Origin: Crotophaga sulcirostris
Lineage: Eukaryota; Chordata; Aves; Cuculiformes; Crotophagidae
Length of the DNA stretch: 64,000 bases
Direction of reading: 5' to 3'
NCBI GenBank assembly: GCA_013397455.1
Contig: VYZB01000273.1
Span: 24,790 to 88,789, forward strand
The notes beneath the pieces are model-generated. The model did no database searches. It was not told the origin of the DNA and saw nothing but the letters and a program-made list of their open reading frames with translations. Below are positions 24,022 through 32,959 of this stretch, in pieces (the stretch's first letter is position 1; every line of letters starts with the position of its first letter). The position numbers and the translations under genes were made by a program.

Positions 24022-27000
24022 GTAAGTATTTCCTAATGTGCAGGCTGGAAAAAAATGCTGTATTTGACAATATCTCTGAATGAAGATTTGCGCTCAGTCT
24101 GCTAGAACAGTTCTTCTGAAGTGTCTTGACTCGCCTTCTTCCATCTTTTAATACTTCAGACATCGCTCATTCCTGCTTTCAGTTTCCATAGGGAGATTCC
24201 CATTCCAAAGAGCCTGCATTACAGAATTTTCCCATCCTACCTCGCTTCCTCATCTGTCTCTGGAGGTTTCTTGAGGGAATCTCCTTTTCCCCCAGTGCCT
24301 CCCTTGCTTCAGTTCCTGCAGTGTAGCAAGTTCTTCTGTGGGACTTTCCCTGGGATTTCTTGTGTTTTCCTTGTTAATTTTTTCATTTTGTTCAAGTTGA
24401 AAACTCTTGTCTTAGATTATTTTTTCAGTAGAAAACGGGCATCCTTTCTTATAAGCTCCCAGCTGTGACACGTGCATCCTTCTGCTTTCCTAGACTAAAT
24501 CCCTTGAGCGAAGGAATTTTTGTCTGGTTTGAAGTTACACGCAGATGGGGATTTTCCTGTTGCCTAATAGGCATTTGGAACTGGACAAAGCAGTGGAAAA
24601 ACTGTTTTCTATTTTATTGTTTTTAGGAAATACCCAGCATTACCAAGAGAATTGACAAGATTATCTGATTTAGACCTTTTCCGTGCCTAAAATTCATGAT
24701 CCACATTCAAGTTTCATGAAATCTTGAGTAAAAGGGAGGGATTGTTTCAACAGGTCTCTTTGGATTTTTTTTTCTTTTCTGCAGAGCATTGCATCCACAG
24801 AAACAAAACAGAACAGGGAAGATTTTCTCTCTTCTTGGGCTTCATCCAGTTGCAGTTTTCCCGTGCTTGTGAACTTCTGCCCTGAAGTACTTAAATTCTG
24901 AAATGCTTATTAAATCACCTTCCTCCTGCTTTATGTTACCTTTTATTGTCCAGAGTCCCTGAGCTTGGAAGCATCCAGTTTGGGGTTTTTTTTTCTCTTT
25001 AGTCCTGTATACTGTTTGTAAATTCTCTTAGAGGAACTACTGAGAAAGCGTATGGATAAACATTTGTGGATTTGAGGGGCGTAGTTGCCTGTGAAAGAAC
25101 ATAGAGACAACTTGCTTTTATTAGTTATCAAAATATTAGCCTGTGAGTATTTTCAGTTGGATAGCTAGTAAATGATGAATATTGCCTAATGGAGGGGATA
25201 CCTACGCATCTCTTCTTTTCTCTCCAGATTATGACAACCTTTGACTCTCTTTGCCCATCAGAAGATGAGATGCAAAGACTTAAAGAAGAGCTCAAGGAAT
25301 GGAAGGCAAGTTCTATAAAGCACATAGAATCATGGAAATGAGCTGAAAGACACTTGGAAGACCTTTAATCCATACTTCTAATCCCAAACCAACTCTTCCA
25401 CAGTTCTAACGTGTTTGTCTAACTTTCTCTCTATTCTCCAACCACACATGCTTACATTGAGGTAACTACACTTGTAAGTCTGAGAGAAATATTTATCCAA
25501 AGTGTTAAAAGTAAATAAATACAAAGGGCTTACTTCAGGTTTTGTTTCCCGCTTTTAAAAAAAAAATCTTTTTTCTTTTTACTACCCAGGAAAGAGTTGA
25601 AAAAGCTGAAAAAGCAAAAGCTGACCTTCTTTCCTGTAAATTAAGTGCCCATGAAGAGTTTGTTAGAGCAGAGGAGGAGCTGATGAAGCTAAAGGACTTT
25701 CAAGAGAAACAGCATGAGGAGATCATTATGTACAGGAAGGCACATGCGGTATGGAAAAGGCTTACTCATAGCTGTTGGTATTTGGGGAATGGTGAAGGAG
25801 GTGTTGATGAGAGAAAATAAGATCAATATTTTCCTTTCAGCAGCTCTTCTGGCTTGCAGACTATGACTAGAATATTCTGCACATAGTTTTTCAGTAGCAG
25901 ATCAAGAACCAGAGCTATAAAATATCTCTTATGGCAATGTTGGAAGAGGGGAGGTGAAACTGAGGCGTATTTTCTATACAAGATGAAGGCTGTCAAAACC
26001 AGTGTTCCTCTTCCAAGATTCTCCACTAACGGATGAGTTTCAATTTGGGGTGATGCCAATAAAATTGAATGGGCTGGTTCTACTGCTTTGTCTACTCCCA
26101 GTGTTTCTTTTAGGACATTACAGCACCTAAAGGACTGGCATTTCTTAAGTGAGAGTGAGTGGGCAAGAGCCAGAACCTGTTTGAAGAGGACTCTTATTTC
26201 TAAAAGTAATTGGTTCTAGAACTAATTGGTTCATTACCTCAGCGTGCCTCAAACCTCCCTTCTCAAACCCTCTGACTATCGTTTCCTTTGACTGAAACTG
26301 CTTATTGGTGAGTGAATTTACCTTGTGGATAAGTAAAGCCTTGAAAAGGTGCATCGTGTGTGGCTGTCACATAGGATAGTTAAAAGCTGAAACAGTTCCT
26401 AATGTCTGTGGATTTTGCTGAAATATGTTTTTGCCTTCTGTGTGTGTAATTTTGTGTTTAATACTTTTTGGGCTGTAGAGAGAACTCTGTGTACTGATCT
26501 GTGAAAATGCTGAACTGAAGAGAGAGATTGAGGAGCTCGAAGAAGACCTTGCAGAATGCAGTTCAGTGCTTTTGCGGGACAATCAGGTAGAGTTTCAAAT
26601 ATTTTGCAGTTGTCTTTCAGAAGAGCACATTTTTATTTTGCCAGTTCTAGACCATTGGGGCCAGTTCGGCATTTGGACCTCTGTTGATTTCAATATAAAA
26701 TGTAGCTTGAAGTTTTATTTTCTTATTTTATCTGGCCAGGTAATGTGAGTAAGGATAAGGAAACAAATATAAATATGTGAGTGTTGTGGTTTAACCTCAG
26801 CTGGCAACTTTGCACCATGCAGCTGCTTGCTCACCTCCTCCTTCCCAACAGTGGGGAGGAGAGGAAAATGAAAAAAAGGAAAACTTGTGGTTGAGATAAA
26901 GACAGTTTAATAGGACAGCAAATGAGACTGAGAATAATAATAATAATAGTAGTAGTAGTGGTAATAATGATAGAATATATGAAACTAGTGATGCACAGTG

Positions 27001-30000
27001 CAATTGCTCACCACCCAATAACTGATGCCCAGCCTGTCCCTGAGCAGTGATCGCTGGTCCCTGGCCAATCCCCCCCCCAGTTTACACACTGAGCACAACG
27101 TTGTACAGTATGGAATGTCCCTTTGGCCAGGCTGGTCAGCAATCCTGGCTGTGCCCCCTCACAGATTCCCTGTTTATTAGCAGACATCCTGTCGCTGTGG
27201 AGCGGTGATGCAATTAGGCAGGAATAAATGGCAAAACAAGCGACTCTGATACTGGCATTCTGCAAATTTTAGACACTCAAGGTATTCTGTTTCTGCAGGT
27301 GGAAATTCCTATGGACTTGAACTGAATTTTTACTGTCTAAGGTGAAGTTTAAGCTCAAAGTTAATCAAAGGAGGAAAAAACCTGACCTCTGATAAAAAAG
27401 TACAACTAGCCAGTTTAGGTAGAAGAGTTATACCTGTTTAACCAGGCAGGACTTCAATCTGCTTGACCGTTAAATTTAAAAAAAAGAAAATATAGGTAGC
27501 ACTTCAAGGATAGACTAACATTCATTTTTCTGTTCTGCAATACATTCCAGAAATTATTTTTGTTTTCCTATCTCAATTCTAAAACACTAGATTAAAAAAG
27601 AAGTATCAGAAATGAAAATGAAGTTCTCTCACCTGGAAGACATGAAGGATGATTACCCAGATATGAATACGCACTGTGTTTTTGGTGTAGCTATACAAAT
27701 CCCATTCAGACTGAATCAAAACCAGGCACTGCTCACTTTTGAAGATGAAGGAGGTATAATGCATATTTTAAGTATAAAATTAGTATTTCTGATGTATTTC
27801 ATTGCCAAAGGGAAAAGATATACATTAATATTTGGGGAAAAAAAGAAGTCCACAATGGGCAAAGAAAGAATACACAGAGAACCTTTCACTGTTAGAATAT
27901 CAATCAGTAGAAAAAGATTCTTGCCAGCACTCTGCATGTTTTTGTTGGGTTACTGGATGTCTGTTCTGAGCTAACACAAACAGTGCGTGGTGTTTGAAAT
28001 GGGGAATATGTTTCTACCTCACAGAGTGTTGTCAGGAATGATTCAAAATGTTCTGAGAGCAAGAATTTGATTGTTTTCTTTACTCTGGGCAGTACCTTAT
28101 TCTGACAGCAGTTATGTTAAGTGTACAAGCAGATGATGGGTAGATCTGAGAGGACAGAGGGATGGTGCAGTCTATTACTCACCAGCTTCCCATTGAAGTG
28201 CTTGGTGTTTGGACAGCCTGGTGCCTGGCTGCAGGGACCCTGCTGGCAGTCTGGCTGGGCCTGCCTGGGGGGTAACTCTTGTTGATTGCAGGTACAAAGC
28301 TGGTTTCCGACTCATGTCTGTCAGCTAAAATCTAACACTGCTCATTGGAATTATCTGTGCCTGGTTCTGATGTGCTTTTCATTTAAGGACACTGCAAATA
28401 TGAGAATTCAAGTGTTAATATTTGATTCAGCAAGAGCATCTTTTGACAGCATAAAGATTCTGCTATTCTATGCTATTCTAAAGCTATATAATATTTTACC
28501 TGTTACCTATAACCAGTCATACTTTATGGGAACAGACATGCCTGAGGACATGTATAGTGGAATCTGCTTGCCTGACTGTTATTTATTTCTCCTTTCTTGA
28601 TGCAAAGGGAGATTTTTCTTAGAGACTGGGGAATAGTTTTGGGTTTATAATTATTAAACAAGGCTTTTAATATCTAAAAACTTGTGATTTTCTTTAGTTG
28701 CCCAGAGGCTGATAAAAATGGGTAAGCATACTGTGAACCTGGACAACAAAATAGCAGACCTGAGAGTGAAGCCTTTTATACTTGGAATGGGAATCAAATT
28801 TGAGGTAATCAACTGAGATATGAAACTATAAAGATACAAACTTACAGTACCTAAAAAGCTTTATGTTCAGAGTTTGGGTTGTTTTCATTCACGAAGTGCA
28901 CAAAAAAATTGTTTTTTTTAGCTCCATGTTACTGTTTCTGGAAGGAAGATCAACATTTCAGAAGTACCCAACTTATCCATTCCTGAAGAGTGGATGAGAG
29001 ACAAATTAGAGCTGAATTTCTACAAATCTGAGCAGGGAGGAGGAGGAGAAGTAGAAAATGTGAGCTATGATGAGCAGTCTAGAACAGCTACTGTTACGTT
29101 CCTCACACCTGGAGGTATTGTGTGTCATATTTTGTTGGCTACATCTACAGGTTACATTGTCCAGTCAGCATTGCATTCCACCCTGTGTTACATTCTGTGT
29201 TAATTTAACCACTGAATGCAGCAAATTCTTCCCACGGAGAGTTAATTAGATCAGGAAAAGATGTGGGTTCACCCACACATCTGTAAATAAAGCATTATTT
29301 CATCATATTCCTTTTTGATCGAACATGACCCAATACACAGTTTGTGAGCTTTATTTCTTTCTTTGTCAAAACCCTCTTTTTTCCCTTGCATCACTGGACG
29401 CTTACATTGCAAAGAGAAAATTAGGAAAATGTGTTTGATTTTAGCTCTTCTTTCATGACAATGAAGTTGAGACAGTCATTCAGGTTGCCCAACTGTATGA
29501 AATTCTGTGAAGATTAGTGGAGCCACATCCATTTAGAGCAGCTGTTTTAGGTTTATTTCAGAAACCTTTGTGGGTGTTTAATCATTTAGCTTTTTTGGAA
29601 ATGCCAAAAAAATCTTCAAAATGCACATGAAGAATCTACACGTGTGCTATCATATATCAGTTTCTAAATCCATATAAGAAAATGAATCTGTTCTTTGCTA
29701 TGCTTACAAAATGCATTTTAGATTATATTACTCTCACTCCTCTTTTTCTCATTTTTCATTACAGCGACAAACAGCTTTGTGAGATGTACTAAATATCCTT
29801 TCTTTGTAAACGGAAGGGGGTATAGACTTTCTGTGTCTCCAGACACCAGCGTGCGCATGGAAAAGTTTCAGGTAAAAGAATCTAGTCCAGACTAACCCCT
29901 AAATACAACAGATACGTTGGACACATGAGATATAGTCAGAGTTTTTTGGTTCCGAGGACTGCAGAAGCTCCTGTTTTCATTCATGCATTTTGTGAAACTT

Positions 30001-31022
30001 ACCAGCAGAGCAGATCCACACTTGCTGTAATTTGATGTTTTGCAGCGTGAGAGCTATAATTTATTTTAAAAGGGCGTGGATGTCTTTCCTTGATCAAATT
30101 AGATCATTACTTACCATAGTGTCTGTGCTAGTCAGGAGGCAGATACTGACTTGTTTATGAAGTAGGTTCATCGTAGACACAATGTTTTACCCAGTCACAA
30201 AGCACTGACATATTCATCCTTGGTGATTAGCCTCATTGATAGTCTCAGTAGAGACCCTTGTGCTGTTAAACATTTCCTTGTTCATTCATTCATTCATTTA
30301 TTCCTCCATTCATTCATTCCACTCAAATAATGACTTCTTTCCTATCACACCAGTATGCTTGCTCATCATATTCTTACTGAAATTTTCTGCTACTTTGTAT
30401 GAATAGGTTGTAATCAAGTCAGTATTGTGTGTATAATCAGGCCTTGATAATTAAAGCGTTGACTGGAGTGTGTGTTTCTGAGATACAACAGCATTCTTTG
30501 CAGGTGCGTATCATGTATTGGCATAGATTTTTACGGAGTGATGCTGCGTAGAGTCACCAGAGAACCCCAGATCCAGCGTGTGTGTGTTTGTCCACTGTTA
30601 AAGGGGGTGGACTGCCTGTTGAACTCGGTAGTGTCTGGTAGAGTTGAGAACTGCTATTTTCAGTGACAAAAACATATCACGCCATCCAAAGTCTTAAAAT
30701 GTCATCAAAGATGACAAAGTGGATCAGGGGTGTGTTTATTGCCAGTATCTGTCTGCTCCTTTAGATGTACATGCAACAGCTGATCTGTAATACAACTTTG
30801 TTTTTCTTACCTCAATAGCTCTACCGTGGGATTTGTAAGAAGACCATTCTATTGGAAGGAATTCAAGAGACAGAAGATGATGAGGAAAGCGTACAGGACA
30901 TGATTGAAATTCATTTTCAAAAGCCTAGTAATAGTGGTGGAGAAATAGAGAAAATCAAATATGTATCAAACGGAGTAGCATGGGTTTGTTTTGAGGAGGA
31001 TACTTCGAAAACTGCAGATTGA
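23977..31022 (+). CDS. NMI: NMI, N-myc and STAT interactor
   Basis: The CDS joins nine exons: 23977-24021, 25228-25305, 25590-25748, 26479-26586, 27591-27753, 28698-28804, 28922-29114, 29765-29871 and 30819-31022. All phases agree, giving 387 aa. Residues about 20-150 are a heptad-rich coiled coil rich in Glu and Lys. Three NID (NMI/IFI35) units follow: about 131-220, 221-320 and a final half unit 321-387. Diagnostic stretches are MRDKLELNFYKSEQGGGGEV, VAQRLIKMGKHTV and IHFQKPSNSGGEIEKIKY. The family is interferon-inducible, binds Myc and STAT proteins and IFI35, and acts in the cytosol and nucleus and as a secreted danger signal. Human NMI is about 307 aa, so the N-terminal coiled coil is longer here. 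Identity over the paralogue IFI35 rests on position between TNFAIP6 and RBM43. One intron uses a GC donor. Confidence 0.93.
25228..25305 (+). CDS. NMI: NMI exon 3, ending at a GC donor
   Basis: Acceptor ttctctccag opens 26 codons (CPSEDEMQRLKEELKEWK), phase 0 to 0. The next coding exon continues in frame as ERVEKAEKAK only if the donor is AAG followed by gcaagt, a GC-AG intron with an otherwise perfect consensus. Confidence 0.82.
25590..25748 (+). CDS. NMI: NMI exon 4 (coiled coil)
   Basis: 53 codons, phase 0 to 0, with acceptor tactacccag and donor gtatgg. The content is Lys/Glu/Leu heptads (EEFVRAEEELMKLKDFQEK) typical of the NMI/IFI35 N-terminal coiled coil. Confidence 0.88.
26479..26586 (+). 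CDS. NMI: NMI exon 5 (coiled coil)
   Basis: 36 codons, phase 0 to 0, with acceptor gggctgtag and donor gtagag. Encodes ENAELKREIEELEEDLAEC, continuing the coiled coil. The acceptor has a modest pyrimidine tract. Confidence 0.85.
26785..27240 (+). mobile_element. LTR copy in NMI intron 5
   Basis: Begins TGTGGTTTAACCTCAGC, keeps ttgagataaagacagtttaa and a (AAT)n/(AGT)n stretch at about 26936-26970, and loses the 3' end. The same family as 15533-16073 but older. Confidence 0.75.
27591..27753 (+). CDS. NMI: NMI exon 6 (NID unit 1, first exon)
   Basis: 163 bp, phase 0 to 1, with acceptor aaaacactag and donor gtataa. The segment IPFRLNQNQALLTFEDEG corresponds to the human stretch ending in ALITFEKEE. 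Confidence 0.9.
28698..28804 (+). CDS. NMI: NMI exon 7 (NID unit 1, second exon)
   Basis: 107 bp, phase 1 to 0. Encodes VAQRLIKMGKHTVNLDNK and ends GMGIKFE at donor gtaatc. Confidence 0.92.
28922..29114 (+). CDS. NMI: NMI exon 8 (NID unit 2, first exon)
   Basis: 193 bp, phase 0 to 1. Encodes LHVTVSGRKINISEVPNLS, MRDKLELNFYKSEQGGGGEV and RTATVTFLTPG, the best preserved NMI signature. Confidence 0.94.
29765..29871 (+). CDS. NMI: NMI exon 9 (NID unit 2, second exon)
   Basis: 107 bp, phase 1 to 0, with acceptor tttcattacag and donor gtaaaa. Encodes CTKYPFFVNGRGYRLSVSP; human NMI has a similar YPLYINQTCHRVTVSP. Confidence 0.92.
30281..30320. repeat. (ATTC)n microsatellite in the last NMI intron
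   Basis: About nine imperfect ATTC units. Confidence 0.85.
30819..31022 (+). CDS. NMI: NMI last exon (NID half unit 3 and stop)
   Basis: 68 codons including TGA at 31020. Encodes LYRGICKKTILLEGIQE, IHFQKPSNSGGEIEKIKY and ends WVCFEEDTSKTAD. It stops where the phase-1 intron sits in the other two units. Confidence 0.94.
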   Translation, partial: LYRGICKKTILLEGIQETEDDEESVQDMIEIHFQKPSNSGGEIEKIKYVSNGVAWVCFEEDTSKTAD

Positions 31023-32374
31023 ACTCACGAAATTCTGAGGTTTTGCTTCTTCAGAGGCTTGCAAGGTTGTGCAGACATTGTATTTTAATGCTCTGAATTT
31101 TATACTTGACAAAGAGAGGACCTACCTGTCTTTCTGATTTGTGTAATGGCACAGACTGTGCATACAAATTCAGTAGTACTCATCGCTTGGTATTCCAAAG
31201 TTTCCTGATTAAAGTCAGAAAAAGCCTTTACCAGCACTTGAAACTTAATCTAAGATAATCTTCTGTAAATATTTTGTATCTTGCAAATTTTACATAGGTT
31301 GTATACTCCAAAGTGGAATAGATCTATTCCTTCTTACATTTTGATTACAAAAGCTGTATGTGATCCCAATCACAGAACTGTTTTTTAAAGTGCCATAGCT
31401 GCAGGAGGTAGCTCGGAGAGAACTCCAGTCCTGCTGAGGCTGCTGTGTGCCACCATAATGCAAATACCTGAAAGCAGTTACCCTGTAATTCCATAAAATC
31501 TGCATTATCAAATTAGTGCTAAAATTCAAATAGAAAAAGGGGAAGTGCAAAACCACCACAGATTTACTCAAGAAACTGCACCTTATAAGAAATGCAGTAG
31601 CAGTAACTCTGCTTTTAGCTGTCAAAACACTTGTTAGTTCTTCCAGGATCTAATGAAGGTTTTACCGAGCTTCTAGTAAGTTAATAGTATGTTTTATTGT
31701 TTGGTTTTTTTTTATTATTTGTTTTTACAATTATACTTTTCCTCATTTTGTTCATGATTTTGCTTACTTTAAAATGTTACAGTTAAAAATACTACAAGAA
31801 TTGAGGTGATTCTTTTATCTAAACCAGATTGCTTCATAACAATGCTGGGGAAGAGCCTGATGGTGAATGCTGTGTTGCAGGTACCTTTATTGCTGCGTGT
31901 AACTGGCCAGGCTGCTGGCTCTGGGAGGGTGTGTAGAGAGGGATCTGTTGGAAAAACAAGCACTGGATGGGGTGGAATTTGGGAAACTGAAAGGCTGCTG
32001 GGACCACAATTGATTGTGAATTTACTGCTGTGTGAGATCCATGTGCCTGTAGCACCTCTTGCTGTTTAATGTGTGCAAAGACATGGATCAATGACCTGGC
32101 AGTTAGGAAGTAATTAAAAAATAGTGGGGCTGGAGTATTTTTGCATGTAAAAGTCTTCAAATATTCATAGGGTTGGATCCTTTGAAAAGAATAGGGGGAA
32201 AAAAAGATCAAGGTTAAAAATGTAATGGATTTTAGCTGCACCTCACTGACAAATGTTGAGAAGTAAATCCTTAAAAAGGAAAAAGTGTAAAATACTTATA
32301 ACGTACTGCAGTGTATAGGAGTAGTGGGAGGGTTTGGGTTTTAAGTACATAGAATTGAGAGGAGATCTTCAGTG
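31023..32374. other. NMI 3'UTR and NMI-RBM43 spacer
   Basis: AT-rich single-copy sequence holding the candidate NMI polyadenylation signal. No further gene seen. Confidence 0.55.
31208..31213 (+). promoter_or_regulatory. Candidate NMI polyadenylation signal
   Basis: ATTAAA lies 186 bp past the stop codon, followed by a T/GT-rich stretch at 31260-31283. No AATAAA was seen closer. Confidence 0.35.
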
Positions 32375-32717
32375 AAATTGACAGGCTGGGAGAGCTGGGG
32401 TTGTTCAGCCTGGAGAAGAGAAGGCTCTGGGGAGACCTCAGAGCAGCCTCCAGTGCTGAAAGGGGCTGCAGGAAAGCTGGGGAGGGGGTCTTGATCAGGA
32501 GTGCAGGGATAGGATGAGGGGGAACGGTTTTGAGCTGAAAGAGGGGAGATTGAGATGAGATCTTAGGGAGAAATGTTTTGCTGTGAGGGTGGGGAGGCCC
32601 TGGCCCAGGCTGCCCAGAGCAGTGGTGGCTGCCCCATCCCTGGAGGTGTTCAAGGCCAGGTTGGATGGGGTTTGGAGCCCCCTGAGCCAAACCGTTCCAT
32701 GGTTCTGTGATTTTAAG
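32375..32717 (+). mobile_element. CR1 abutting the RBM43 CpG island
   Basis: Runs from gacaggctgggagagctggg to gccccctgagccaaaccgtt, missing about 65 bp before the tail. It ends less than 240 bp from the RBM43 start codon. Confidence 0.88.
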
Positions 32718-32904
32718 GCACCAGCGGGCTGGCCTTCCCCTCTGAGGGGCTGCTTTCCCCGCGCCGGTGTCGGAGCAGCACGCGCAGGCCCGAGCGCGGA
32801 CACGAAGCGGGGTTTCCCGCGGCGGGAGGGGCCGGCTCTGCCGGGCAGGGGCGCTGTGAGGCCGAGTCGCGGCCTGGCGGCGGCCCTGGGCACTGGGCCC
32901 AGCG

Positions 32905-32920
32905 TTTCGCTTTCCCTTTC
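32905..32920. promoter_or_regulatory. Compound ISRE upstream of RBM43
   Basis: TTTCGCTTTCCCTTTC reads GAAANNGAAANNGAAA on the reverse strand, i.e. two overlapping ISRE cores. The first core is identical to the NMI repeat. It ends 32 bp before the ATG. Confidence 0.65.
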
Positions 32921-32952
32921 CCTGCTCCCGCTTCCCCGGAGCGGCGACCGCC

Positions 32953-32959
32953 ATGGCAA
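32953..32959 (+). CDS. RBM43: RBM43 exon 1, coding part (7 bp)
   Basis: ATG GCA A followed by donor gtgggg inside the CpG island. It was chosen because the phase fits the exon at 34611 and the human protein also begins Met-Ala. The donor is only moderate, so confidence is limited. Confidence 0.5.

Noticed and set aside
23977..31022. Assignment of the plus-strand NID gene to IFI35 instead of NMI
   Set aside because: Both are family members, but the sequence MRDKLELNFYKSEQGGGGEV matches NMI and the neighbours TNFAIP6 and RBM43 are those of NMI.
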